Of a stretch of 64,000 nt of DNA, positions 36,401 through 44,931 are shown one piece after another. Each line of letters begins with the position of its first letter. Positions within the stretch are counted from its first letter, which is position 1. The position numbers were made by a program, and so were the translations under genes. The stretch is from Photobacterium halotolerans DSM 18316 (lineage in GTDB: Bacteria; Pseudomonadota; Gammaproteobacteria; Enterobacterales; Vibrionaceae). The DNA is taken from contig NZ_AULG01000014.1 of assembly GCF_000425165.1 (NCBI RefSeq), positions 1 through 64,000 of the forward strand. Reading direction: 5' to 3'. The notes beneath the pieces are model-generated. The model made no database searches. It worked only from the letters and a program-made list of their open reading frames with translations, and was not told where the DNA came from.

Positions 36401-37970
36401 AGAGACCTACAATGTCAGCGAACAGCTCTGGTCTGGTCTGGATGTGGTGCGTGGCAGCATGGGGCACGCTTACTTCAGCCGGACACCTGTGCTCAATACC
36501 GAGGAATATGCGCGCGGACTGTTTAGGTATCCGTACGGTTGTGCCGAACAGACGACCAGTAAAGCCTGGTCATTTCTGCTGGATGAGCCAGAACTGCAGC
36601 GTTTCAAAGTTCAGGCCCATCAGTCTCGTCATTACAGTGATGATGACGGAGACGATACGCCATCGACAGACAAGCGGCTGATCGAAAAAGCCGTGCTGCG
36701 GCTGAAAACCATGCAGAAAAATAGTGGCGGTTTCTCATTGTGGGAGAGCAGTGGGCGGGAAAATCCCTGGCTCAGCGGTTATGTGACCGATTTTCTGCTC
36801 GCGGCTGACAAACGTTTCCCTGGGGTTGTTCCGGCTTCGATGCTGACTAAAGCCATCAATCGCTTGATGGCGTATGTGCGTAATGAATCACTGACCAGCA
36901 ATCTGGCCTATGACACGGAATCAGCCAAAGTGGCGCGTGCCTACGCAGCCTACCTGATGAGCAAGCAGGGCAAGCTGAAGTGGAGTGATCTCGACAGCAT
37001 GAAACTGAGGAGCCTGCCAACCCAGCTCAGTTATCTGCATATGGCGGCCAGCTATGCCAACGTAGGTGCCAGTGATGATGCGGAAGACATGCTTGATGAC
37101 ATCAGAGATTACAACCGCAGGCACAGGTACTTCGGCGATTACGGCTCGAACCTGCGCGATGTCGCAAAATCGGTGACTGTGTTGCAGGAGATGGCGGGTG
37201 ATAATTCACTCAAAGAAATGGTACAGGAGCTGCAAACAAAGTATCTGGAGCAGCTGATCGGTCTGGCAAACACATCTTGGATGAGCACCCAGGAACGCGC
37301 TGCACTGGTGCAGGCATCTGCCCTGACCAATGCGGCAAACCGCGATCAGATTTTCAATCTGTCCTTCAGCGGTAATCCGGTGAGTCAGACAGGGATGTTC
37401 AGTCAGCCACTCGCAAGTGAGATGACAATCCAGAATCTGGATGACCAGCCTGTGTATGTCAAAGTGCTGGCGCAAGGCTATCAGATGCTAAATCGCGGGA
37501 TTGCCAATGAGGCTAACCGCTTTAATACCCTGGATGCCGAACAGGTAGAGCGCAAACTCTATACCATGAAGGGCGAACCTCTGGCGTCTAACCGTGTGAA
37601 AGTGGGAGACCGGGTTGTTGTGGTGCTCACTGTCGCATTAAACGAGCGCGTGAATGACGCTTTGCTGGTTGATAAGATCCCGGCCGGTTTTGTGCTGGAA
37701 AACCCGGCCCTGAATCAAGGTTTGCCGATTGAACGGGTACTGCCGGCAGGGATTGAGCTCAAGGCTGCCGATCATCAGGAATACCGCAATGATCGTTTTG
37801 TGCTGTCCGATGAAATGCGCAAAGGCCGGCAATCCCGTTATGGTTACATTCTTCGCGCCGAAGTACCGGGCACGTTCGCGGTACCGCCTGTCTTTATTGA
37901 GTCGATGTATCGTCCGGAAAAACATCTGGCGTACTGGCAGACGCCGCAAACCATCACGGTGGAAAAGTAA
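33420..37970 (+). CDS. yfhM: Bacterial alpha-2-macroglobulin (YfhM/ECAM-like)
   Basis: The 1516-residue protein begins with an export signal (LLLLCLSLFSLFSYAQ) that lacks the lipobox of E. coli YfhM. It contains MG-type beta-domains with the bait region, a segment YFFGQRRYSADVIDMYSRLY, and the thioester motif YPYGCAEQTTSKAW with Cys at about residue 1041. The alpha-toroid (GGFSLWESSGRENPWLSGYV, FGDYGSNLRDVA) and receptor-like domains follow. Such proteins trap attacking proteases in the periplasm by covalent thioester attachment. The pbpC gene follows 28 bases after, the classical pairing, in which PbpC is thought to repair the wall when the envelope is breached. Slightly shorter than the E. 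coli form (1653 residues). Confidence 0.95.
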   Translation: MVISINLAQWRQCLLLLCLSLFSLFSYAQTGQEKSQQTPEVLFVGSGPLVPQSNQQSIPVNFINLDHVDIEILQVTEPGQLLNRHYLQDQLSSYDLDNIKHAYNSVFSDRYTLPPSEKDVQTSARLPIPHSLDAGWYIVVIKAPGTFYRVKAKHMLLTDVGIQARINTRQAVFSLARLSTGDALTQGVVEIYRNNALLDSQPVDLHGVARFDIQTQRKDIVIARVTSRNDSGVAKEEMAILPLREAPLDLSDSAVGGRKYQATEAYIYSNRDLVKPGESLPVNILLRDKDGRALSQRPVSLSVVNPWNEEILKEQLQPQAEGYYFRQLETEANWKTGRYRIEVRLDPTAPEPISELSFQLEEFVPERMDLTFQNAAPFVFAGQTNKVELHGRYLFGSPAAGNKVKSAVTYAPVTHIPGKFDDYAVGVPFTLDSNYQELKEVALSEEGRLTVNLPTPDPEQIKSPVKTVANFSLLESGGAAVQRKLSYVTWKNQPVPGIKPEFVSVPYNTDALFKLALLSADGQSLTSGELQVTMDYDQGPYYWVYEEGIGWKRKKQERWKRVSSQTIKVGQQPESLAFSTKWGDYLLTVTDVSTGVSSSYSFYAGWYQGNEQLKAKPDHLVIQTDKPAYVAGEQATVTVTAPLTGSLLVTLEADQLVWSESYPVQAGKIDVTVPVPASLARHDVFLTTTLTGIDGQTPKRYFGIKPLKLDRSSRKLNVALDLPDLIKPSETLSVPVTVDNIDAQQGGDTWITLSMVDKGIINLSRFKPVNPHDYFFGQRRYSADVIDMYSRLYDLRPDPFAQSRFGSDANEDTDNKNDGLVESKSIILMTRPIKLVDGKAVVDMAIPDYNGEAQIVATVFNGSQVGQAVLDKPISAPVVAELSVPRFLVPGDQSSVTVDLHNVSGHTQTLAVAIAGSETLDFNQQPATELVLKDGEHWSQSYRFGVSDTTITDRASLTLSVNNQEISIERDWGIPVRPVMPWVTQAQSVLLDSKETYNVSEQLWSGLDVVRGSMGHAYFSRTPVLNTEEYARGLFRYPYGCAEQTTSKAWSFLLDEPELQRFKVQAHQSRHYSDDDGDDTPSTDKRLIEKAVLRLKTMQKNSGGFSLWESSGRENPWLSGYVTDFLLAADKRFPGVVPASMLTKAINRLMAYVRNESLTSNLAYDTESAKVARAYAAYLMSKQGKLKWSDLDSMKLRSLPTQLSYLHMAASYANVGASDDAEDMLDDIRDYNRRHRYFGDYGSNLRDVAKSVTVLQEMAGDNSLKEMVQELQTKYLEQLIGLANTSWMSTQERAALVQASALTNAANRDQIFNLSFSGNPVSQTGMFSQPLASEMTIQNLDDQPVYVKVLAQGYQMLNRGIANEANRFNTLDAEQVERKLYTMKGEPLASNRVKVGDRVVVVLTVALNERVNDALLVDKIPAGFVLENPALNQGLPIERVLPAGIELKAADHQEYRNDRFVLSDEMRKGRQSRYGYILRAEVPGTFAVPPVFIESMYRPEKHLAYWQTPQTITVEK

Positions 37971-37998
37971 CCGTGAAGACTCAGGATAATCATTTCGG

Positions 37999-40206
37999 AT
38001 GAAACGATTATTGCCCAATCTGCGAGCCACTCTGCCCGTGAAAATGGCAGGGTGGTTTGTTTTCTTTTGGCTGACAGTCTGTGTACTGAACAAAGTGTGG
38101 CCTTTGCCTCCCCTGTACCCGGACGGTCCGGCGACAGTCGTCGTTAGCAGGGATGGCGAGATACTGCACTCATTTGGAGATCGACAGGGCGTTCATCGTT
38201 ACAACGTCACACTGGCTGATGTTGAGCCTTTCTATATTCAGGCACTGCTCAATTATGAAGATCGCTGGTTTTACTGGCATCCGGGTTTTAACCCTGTGTC
38301 TGTTGTCCGGGCCGCCTGGCAGTGGGCCAGCAATGGTTATGTTGTGTCTGGTGGCTCTACGCTGACCATGCAAGTGGCCAGACTGATTGATCCCCATGCG
38401 CGATCGATTACCGGCAAGCTGAAACAGCTCTGGCGGGCTTTACAGCTTGAGTGGTATTACAGTAAAGACGAGATACTCACTTTTTATCTGAATTTGGCGC
38501 CTTTTGGCGGCAATATCGCCGGTGTTGAAGCCGCCTCCCGGCGGTATTTCAATACCACGGCCGGGCACCTGACGAAGAACGAAGCCGCTTTACTGGTGGT
38601 CTTGCCGCAAAAGCCGTCGCTGTACCGCCCTGACCGATACCCGGACACAGCGCAATCCATGCGAAATAAAGTGTTGGATCGTCTGCACGGCAGCGGTTTG
38701 CTAAGTGATAAAGCCACACGGCATTTAAAACAGGAAGCGGTTGCACTGAGGCGTTCGGACAACACGACGCTGGCCCCGTTGCTCAGTCGTATGCTCAGAG
38801 AGCAGTATCCGGACCGGCATGTTATTGAGACGACACTGGACGCTGTTATTCAGCAGCGGGCCGCCCGCTTACTGATCAAAGTGAAGCGCCAGTTGCCTGC
38901 GCATTCCTCCGCGGCGGTATTGGTGGTGGATAACCAAACAGCCAATGTGCTCGCGTATCAGGGCTCGGTGGATTTTCAGGATAATAGCCGCTTTGCCCAT
39001 GTCGACATGACTCAGGCAGTCCGGTCTCCAGGCTCCACACTCAAGCCCTTTATCTACGGTATGGCGATCGATCGCGGCATCATTCATACCGAAAGTCTGC
39101 TGAGTGATATCCCAACCCACTTTTCTGATTACAAGCCGCAGAATTTGAATGAGCGGTTTCAGGGCGCCATCAGTGTGAGTGATGCGCTGAAGCAATCACT
39201 GAATGTACCTTTGATTCAGGTATTTAATGCGCTGACGCCAGCTGTCTTTGAGCAGGGTTTACATCAGGCAGGGGTACAGTTGCATCACCAGCAGGCCAAT
39301 CTGACGGTAGGATTAGGCGGGACAGGAACCAACCTGCAGACACTGGCTGAAATGTATCGTTCTCTGGCCATAGAGGGAAAATTCAGAGCGCTGAATATGG
39401 TGAGAGATCAGCAGAGAGCGCCAGAGCCCGATAAAACGCTCCTCAGTGCTGAAAGCAGCTGGATGGTATTTAACACCCTGAGTGCGATCAGCGCGTCGGA
39501 CAGGGTAGTACCGCGGGTGCGCCGTGAAATCGCCTGGAAGACAGGCACCAGTTATGGATACCGCGATTTCTGGTCAGTCGGTGTCAGCGCCGATTACACA
39601 GTGGCGGTGTGGGTCGGCCGCCCGGATTCATCACCTGTTGTCGGTTATCTCGGCGCAACTCAGGCAGCGCCGATTATGTTTGATGTGTTTGATCAGTTAC
39701 CCGAGGACGCTAGTCGGGTACACCAGCCGGCGACGGTGAAGCGCCAGTTGATCTGCTGGCCCGGCGGCCGGGCCAAATCAGTATCAGCGGACGCCAGCTG
39801 CGCGTACCAGAAATATGCCTATACCCGTAATGGCCTGACGCCGCCGACCCTGGAAAGTGATGGTGATTTTGTCGTCACGGATAGCTGGCCCGAGGCGCTG
39901 AGTGTATGGCTGCAACACAAGGGCAGGATGACCCAGGAACTTTCTGAGCCGTCGTTATCTGATCAGAAGCAGCCAGAGGCGGGGATCAGGATTTTGTCTG
40001 TCAACAATGGCCAGCATTATTACCTGTCCCAAATAGACTCTATTGCACTGAAAAGTAACAAAAAACCGTCTGAGGTGTTCTGGTATGTCAATCATCAGCC
40101 GTTTCATGGCCGCCAGCTCAATCTGACGCATTATCAGGGAGAGCTGACTCTGACCGCATGTCAGGGGCTGCAATGCGACAAGAGGGTGGTAGTGGTTCAT
40201 CGCTGA
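37999..40206 (+). CDS. pbpC: Penicillin-binding protein 1C
   Basis: An N-terminal membrane anchor (WFVFFWLTVCVLNKVWPLP) is followed by a GT51 transglycosylase domain with NYEDRWFYWHPGFNP and GGSTLTMQVARLID. A transpeptidase domain follows with the active-site serine in SPGSTLKPF, the SLN triad at about residue 400, and KTGTSYGYRDFW. A C-terminal BiPBP_C domain (about 640-735) is present as in E. coli PbpC. The enzyme polymerises and cross-links peptidoglycan on the periplasmic face of the inner membrane. It is co-transcribed with the macroglobulin gene. Confidence 0.95.
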   Translation: MKRLLPNLRATLPVKMAGWFVFFWLTVCVLNKVWPLPPLYPDGPATVVVSRDGEILHSFGDRQGVHRYNVTLADVEPFYIQALLNYEDRWFYWHPGFNPVSVVRAAWQWASNGYVVSGGSTLTMQVARLIDPHARSITGKLKQLWRALQLEWYYSKDEILTFYLNLAPFGGNIAGVEAASRRYFNTTAGHLTKNEAALLVVLPQKPSLYRPDRYPDTAQSMRNKVLDRLHGSGLLSDKATRHLKQEAVALRRSDNTTLAPLLSRMLREQYPDRHVIETTLDAVIQQRAARLLIKVKRQLPAHSSAAVLVVDNQTANVLAYQGSVDFQDNSRFAHVDMTQAVRSPGSTLKPFIYGMAIDRGIIHTESLLSDIPTHFSDYKPQNLNERFQGAISVSDALKQSLNVPLIQVFNALTPAVFEQGLHQAGVQLHHQQANLTVGLGGTGTNLQTLAEMYRSLAIEGKFRALNMVRDQQRAPEPDKTLLSAESSWMVFNTLSAISASDRVVPRVRREIAWKTGTSYGYRDFWSVGVSADYTVAVWVGRPDSSPVVGYLGATQAAPIMFDVFDQLPEDASRVHQPATVKRQLICWPGGRAKSVSADASCAYQKYAYTRNGLTPPTLESDGDFVVTDSWPEALSVWLQHKGRMTQELSEPSLSDQKQPEAGIRILSVNNGQHYYLSQIDSIALKSNKKPSEVFWYVNHQPFHGRQLNLTHYQGELTLTACQGLQCDKRVVVVHR

Positions 40207-40285
40207 GAGGCGTAGATATGGAATATGAACTGTGACCGGATGGCTCAGACGCTGGCCGGCAGTTCATTACGCAGTAAACCGATGG

Positions 40286-41182
40286 CTAGCTGAGAGACTT
40301 GCGGACATTGTCTGACTCCGGGTGTAATCGTATCTTTTGTCTGTCGATCATCCATTTTGTTATCAGGTCAAAAATCAGATTACTGCTTCGCCAGCGAACC
40401 TGATGCAGGGATGCAGACGTGCCATGAATGGCGATTGCCGGCATGGCGGAAATGCCCTGCTGTTTGAGAGCACTGACAATACTGAGTTGTTGAAAGTAAC
40501 GCAGCGAGTAGCGAACCCGGCGTCTGAAATAGAGCTTGTAGTCCTGCCAGCGTAGCGGGCTGAGGTGGGAGTAGATGAACACGGCTTTGACGCAAACGCC
40601 AATGCGCTGTTTGGGTAAATCAGTACCGCTGCAAATATTGGTTGCTGAGAGAAACCCCAGCATGCTGTCGTCACCGATCAATCCGACGGGCAATTTGACG
40701 TGATTGTTTGTTAATGTCCGAATAAATAAAGGGGAAAGCAGGTATAAACCACCGGCCAGGTCATGATTCTGCTGCATCCTGTTTTGCATCTGCTTGCTGC
40801 TTCTTCCCCGATCACAAGGAAAACCTGTAATGGCATTGTAGTGTGGCTGTGAGATGTGGCAGTCAACAATATGTTTAAAGGCGTTGTGACCAAATGTCAG
40901 ATCGCCATCGGCAAAAACGGCGACTGAATGGCCATCATAATATTGGTAGATAAAGGTATTCCAGGCGTTTGATTTGTCACCTATCTCAATCAAAACCGGG
41001 TGAAGATTGGGATTTGTGTCAGCGATACCAGACACGATGTCATAAGTCTGATCAGTGCAGCCGTTTATCATGACAAACAGCTCATACTGATAACTGCCGC
41101 AGTTTTCCATCACGCTTTCAATACAGCTGGCAATGCTTTCCTCCAGGTTGTATGCAAAAAGGCAAATTTGAACATTGATCAT
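40286..41182 (-). CDS. Family 2 glycosyltransferase
   Basis: The N-terminus has the GT-A fold start (VQICLFAYNLEESIASCIES) and the metal-binding motif VAVFADGDLTFG near residue 90. The middle has NAITGFPCDRGRSS, and the acceptor-side part has GLIGDDSMLGFL. A second ATG eight codons upstream exists (41206), but the internal one at 41182 has an RBS-like GGGAATGG at better spacing. No membrane helices. The sugar and acceptor are not deducible. It stands alone between pbpC (convergent) and the sensor locus (same strand). Confidence 0.8.
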   Translation of the reverse strand: MINVQICLFAYNLEESIASCIESVMENCGSYQYELFVMINGCTDQTYDIVSGIADTNPNLHPVLIEIGDKSNAWNTFIYQYYDGHSVAVFADGDLTFGHNAFKHIVDCHISQPHYNAITGFPCDRGRSSKQMQNRMQQNHDLAGGLYLLSPLFIRTLTNNHVKLPVGLIGDDSMLGFLSATNICSGTDLPKQRIGVCVKAVFIYSHLSPLRWQDYKLYFRRRVRYSLRYFQQLSIVSALKQQGISAMPAIAIHGTSASLHQVRWRSSNLIFDLITKWMIDRQKIRLHPESDNVRKSLS

Positions 41183-41280
41183 CTTACCATTCCCGGCAAC
41201 GGCCATCCCTTATTGGAATAACTATATACGGGTTTTTGAACACAGCCCAATTTCGGAATAAAAGCATAAAGCTTGCACTG

Positions 41281-42552
41281 TTACTCACCGCGCGGAATAT
41301 TCTGCAGGTGAAGGATAAAATCTTCCGGTGCTATTGTTTCGTCATTAAAGAAGCGAAAAATTTCGCTGGATGTGGCACGCTGCGCTATTGGGCTGACGGC
41401 CATAGAATCTACGATACTGGGAATTAACTGACCAGATTCTGACGCTTTCTCCATGTCGGCTCTGGCATTGACTGAGCAGCTGTTGTAGCCCTTAAGGCTG
41501 ATATCGTTTCTGGCCGGAATGGCACCTTTCAGAGCATTAAAGGATTGCTGAAAGTGCGGTGAAGACAGTGTTTTGCTGACGATTTGAGCGGTGTCAGCAT
41601 TGGTACGCGGGCTGTCGAACTGCGCGAAGCTGTCCATATTATAAATAAAGCCAGTCTGTTTTGATGGGGCCGGGTAGCAGCCAATGTCTGAAGGAACAGC
41701 GATGTTACTGGCCAGCAGATCACCCAGAACCCAGTCACCAGAGATCTGGAACGCCCGCTCGCCTTCTATGAGTAATTGTGTTCCCTCATCCCAGCGCATA
41801 TGATACATGCCCGGCTTGACCAGTTTGCTGATAGCGCGGAAACGCTCAAGGATGTCGTATGTGGTCTGGCTGTTGAGCGCCTGTGGCTCCATCTTGATAA
41901 AGGCGCGCCGGTAGTAATCCGCTCCGCCATAACCAAAGGCGAGATTCTCAAACAGCAGTGCAACCTGCCACTGGTCTTTACCGAGCGCCAGTGGTTCTAC
42001 GCCGTTTTGTTTTAACCGGCTGAATACGTCAATCAATGCATCCCAGCTGGTGGGAACGGCTAAACCGTATTGGCGCAGGACTTTGCGATTAATCCACATC
42101 CAGTTTAGCCGGTGGACTGTGATGGGAATCGCCACATAGTGTCCCTGATACTGGTTGGTGTCTTGTGCAATGGGCAGCAGGTTCTGCTGCCAGTTTTGGT
42201 CCACAGCCACCTGATCCAGTTTATGGAGAAATCCTAACGCGGCCCAGGATTTAATCGACGGACCTTCTAATTGCACGATATCGGGCGGGGTGCCTGCAAT
42301 CGCCCGGGCCTGGAGGATAGACATTGCCGTGTCACCCCCACCACCTTGTACGGGCAGATCCAGAATAGACACACCAGCATCTTGCAGTGCCTTTGTCGCC
42401 AGACTGAAAGCGGCGACTTCCCCTTTGGCTGTCCACCAGTGCAGAAATTCCACTTCCTGAGCAGCAGTGGCGGGAGGTGTCTGATCTTTTGCCTGTGATC
42501 CAGCGCCGGATACAGTGAGCACCAGCAGGCTAATGAAAAAGAAAAACTTCAT
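41281..42552 (-). CDS. Periplasmic glucose-type sugar-binding protein (GtsA-like), copy 1
   Basis: A signal peptide (KFFFFISLLVLTVSGAGSQA) precedes a family 1 solute-binding protein resembling Pseudomonas GtsA/GltB: FLHWWTAKGEVAAFSLA, QGGGGDTAMSILQARAIAGT, VAIPITVHRLNWMWINR, and SISL-type C-terminal residues ending with NSCS that may pair with IGCYPAPS. It is less like GtsA than copy 2. Its ATG overlaps the stop of the kinase gene (ATGA), so it is the third gene of a regulator-kinase-binding protein operon. No permease or ATPase genes follow, and the next gene is a glycosyltransferase. It may act as ligand sensor for the kinase. Confidence 0.85.
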   Translation of the reverse strand: MKFFFFISLLVLTVSGAGSQAKDQTPPATAAQEVEFLHWWTAKGEVAAFSLATKALQDAGVSILDLPVQGGGGDTAMSILQARAIAGTPPDIVQLEGPSIKSWAALGFLHKLDQVAVDQNWQQNLLPIAQDTNQYQGHYVAIPITVHRLNWMWINRKVLRQYGLAVPTSWDALIDVFSRLKQNGVEPLALGKDQWQVALLFENLAFGYGGADYYRRAFIKMEPQALNSQTTYDILERFRAISKLVKPGMYHMRWDEGTQLLIEGERAFQISGDWVLGDLLASNIAVPSDIGCYPAPSKQTGFIYNMDSFAQFDSPRTNADTAQIVSKTLSSPHFQQSFNALKGAIPARNDISLKGYNSCSVNARADMEKASESGQLIPSIVDSMAVSPIAQRATSSEIFRFFNDETIAPEDFILHLQNIPRGE

Positions 42553-44012
42553 TGGTCTCTCATCAATTGAATGTGAACCATCAGTCCCTGAACTGGGTGG
42601 TTTTGCAGGGTGAGATCGCCGCCGTGGCTGCGGGCAATACTGCGCGATATGGTAAGTCCAAGACCAGACCCCAGCTCATCTTGCGGATTAACACGGAAAT
42701 AAGGTTCAAACACTTTTTCTGTCCACTTTTTATCCAGACCTGGGCCGTAATCTCTGAACGTGAGCAGAATACTGTCGGTCGTTGACTTCAGTTCAATATC
42801 GACTTTTTCGCCGTATTTCACGCCATTGTCCACTATGTTATACAGACAACGCTTGACCGCCAGGGGTTTGCCCAGGTAATGCACCGGCGCGCCGGGACTG
42901 AACTGAACCCTGGCGGTGTTCCTGTTGTAGTAACTGGCACACTGTTCAATCATCTGGGTAACATCGATCCACTCAGGTTCTTCGTGAATGTCTGTGTCCC
43001 GAATGCATTGCAAGGCACCTTTCAACATCAGATCAAACTCATCGAGTATTTTTTCGAATCTGGCTTTTGCTTGTTCATCATCAAGCATTTCAGTGCGCAA
43101 CTTCAGACAAGCCAGAGGTGTTTTTAAATCGTGGGAAATCGCGCCAAACAGCATTTCTCTGTCCCGGATATAAGCGCGGACCCGACGGTTCATTTTGTTG
43201 AATGCACGAACCGCAGTCCGGGTTTCCTTACTGCCTTCTTCTTCGACTTCCTGCACATAGAGCTGCCCGCTCATCAGCGTCGCCGCTTTTGCCAGGCGGC
43301 GGATAGGGCGAATTTCCAGGCGCAATAACCAGACGGTGCAAAGCACCAGTAACAGAGAGGAAATACCAAGGAACATCAACTGTTTCTGATCGATAAATTG
43401 CGGTGATAATGCCGAGAAGGGGACTGGTAGTGTGGCAGCCAGATAGAACCATTCCTGCTCCGACATCTGGATTTGCATGACAACTATAGGTAAATCCATA
43501 TCGCCCAGTGCCAGACTGTAGCCCGCCCATATTTCCGGCAGCGCATCGAGTTTGATCCCTGAGTTAAAAACACGCAGATCCTGACGGCGGCTGAGAGAGA
43601 TAGTGACCTGCTCTGCATGGGAAATTTTTTTGTTCAGCACATCATGCGCAGCAGACAGCAGAATGTCGGTGCGTGCATTATTGGCGGGAGGTACAACAGA
43701 TAATTGGTGCTGATTGATCGAGATGAAAAAACGGGTTCCGCCCATTTCACGGATCTGGTTCAGAATGAGGTAGCGATAATTAACCGGCAGCGCATGAAAA
43801 TAGTTGTAAGTGTCGGCCGCATTCGACATCAGGCTGACGATCGTTTTATGCAGGTTTTCAACTTCCTTTTTGGCGCTGGACTGATACCAGATAAGCCCGG
43901 CAATCAACTCGGCAATCATAATGATGATGAGCAGTGTCGCCCCAATCCGAAAGGTAATGGATGAACAGAGCGATTGCAGGGTTGTCAGTTTCAGAAACGA
44001 CGGCGTCTTCAT
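42549..44012 (-). CDS. GtrS-like sensor histidine kinase, copy 1
   Basis: Two membrane helices (about 22-42 and 212-232) enclose a periplasmic domain of 170 residues that holds the segment YRYLILNQIREMGGTRFFIS, shared with copy 2 and, to my recollection, GtrS. HAMP (about 233-285) leads to the HisKA phosphoacceptor His294 in AISHDLKTPLACL. The ATPase has an N box (CLYNIVDNGVKYG), G1 (DYGPGLD) and G2 (GSGLGLTISRSI). Pseudomonas GtrS with GltR controls glucose uptake genes. Both borders overlap the neighbouring genes by four bases. Confidence 0.88.
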   Translation of the reverse strand: MKTPSFLKLTTLQSLCSSITFRIGATLLIIIMIAELIAGLIWYQSSAKKEVENLHKTIVSLMSNAADTYNYFHALPVNYRYLILNQIREMGGTRFFISINQHQLSVVPPANNARTDILLSAAHDVLNKKISHAEQVTISLSRRQDLRVFNSGIKLDALPEIWAGYSLALGDMDLPIVVMQIQMSEQEWFYLAATLPVPFSALSPQFIDQKQLMFLGISSLLLVLCTVWLLRLEIRPIRRLAKAATLMSGQLYVQEVEEEGSKETRTAVRAFNKMNRRVRAYIRDREMLFGAISHDLKTPLACLKLRTEMLDDEQAKARFEKILDEFDLMLKGALQCIRDTDIHEEPEWIDVTQMIEQCASYYNRNTARVQFSPGAPVHYLGKPLAVKRCLYNIVDNGVKYGEKVDIELKSTTDSILLTFRDYGPGLDKKWTEKVFEPYFRVNPQDELGSGLGLTISRSIARSHGGDLTLQNHPVQGLMVHIQLMRDQ

Positions 44013-44704
44013 ACGATATGGACATCGCTTGCCAGCATATAGCCTTTGTTTCTGATCGTCAGAATCAGTGAGCGCTCTTCGTCGTGAAGATGTTTTCTCA
44101 GGCGGCTGATTTGTACATCGATACCTCGTTCAAAAGGATCAGCATCCCGGCCCCAGATACAGCGTGCGATATCGTCCCGGCTCAGCAACTGATGGGGCTT
44201 TTCCAGCATCAGGCTGATAAGGTTAAAATCAGCCCCTGAAAGCGGAATTACTTCGCCATTCGGGCTGATTAGCCGCCGTTTGATCAGATCGCAGGTCCAG
44301 CCTGAGAACTGCAATCGGTGCGCCACTGTTTCACCCTGTGCGGGTTGAGTTCGTCGCAACAAGGCTTTAATGCGCGCGAGCAGCTCCCTCGGGCTAAAGG
44401 TTTTGGTGATGTAATCATCAGCTCCGATTTCAAGGCCCGCAATGCGATCTATTTCGTCGGTTACCGCTGTGAGCATGATGATAGGCACATTCGATCGCTG
44501 GCGGATTTGCCGGCATAAGGTGAGTCCATCATCGCCGGGCATCATGATATCAAGGATGATCAGATTAGGTTCGGCACGATGAAAATGCTCCCACATCTCT
44601 TCACCGTCACTGGCAGTCAATACATGGAATTCTGATCGCCCCAGATATTCTGTGAGTGCATCGCGGAGTTCCTGATTATCGTCGACGACGAGTATGGTTT
44701 TCAT
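44009..44704 (-). CDS. OmpR/PhoB-type response regulator (GltR-like), copy 1
   Basis: The receiver domain has the acidic pair in ILVVDDNQE, phosphoacceptor Asp52 in ILDIMMPGDDG, the Thr of MLTAVTDE and the switch Lys in YITKTFSPRELLAR (KTFSP where KPFSP is usual). The winged helix has ISLMLEKPHQLLSRDDIARC and IDVQISRLRKHLHDE. An in-frame ATG six codons upstream is also possible (44722). The gene is divergent from ptsG, so it may control that gene as well as its own operon. Confidence 0.88.
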   Translation of the reverse strand: MKTILVVDDNQELRDALTEYLGRSEFHVLTASDGEEMWEHFHRAEPNLIILDIMMPGDDGLTLCRQIRQRSNVPIIMLTAVTDEIDRIAGLEIGADDYITKTFSPRELLARIKALLRRTQPAQGETVAHRLQFSGWTCDLIKRRLISPNGEVIPLSGADFNLISLMLEKPHQLLSRDDIARCIWGRDADPFERGIDVQISRLRKHLHDEERSLILTIRNKGYMLASDVHIV

Positions 44705-44824
44705 TTCCCTGAGGTTTTTCATACCTGACCAAGTTGCCTACTTTCAATAATCTACCTGATACATCATTTCTTATGGGAAGGCTACAGGTATAGCGCAAAA
44801 TTCACGCACTGTGCAATCTGCGTA

Positions 44825-44842
44825 TGTAACAGACTACTTACA
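44825..44842. promoter_or_regulatory. Candidate operator in the ptsG / regulator intergenic region
   Basis: TGTAAC-agacta-CTTACA contains TGTAA and its complement TTACA. A related 18-base element (read on the minus strand TGTAAC-gctaaa-GTAACA) lies upstream of the second regulator gene at 50043-50060. Both intergenic regions serve GltR-like regulators. This is pattern resemblance only. Confidence 0.3.
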
Positions 44843-44931
44843 AACTCATAGGTTTTTGTAACCTTCAGCATGCTGTTTTTCATTATCTTATGGTCTGTAC
44901 CCCTACCAATAACATCAAGAAGGATCGAGAA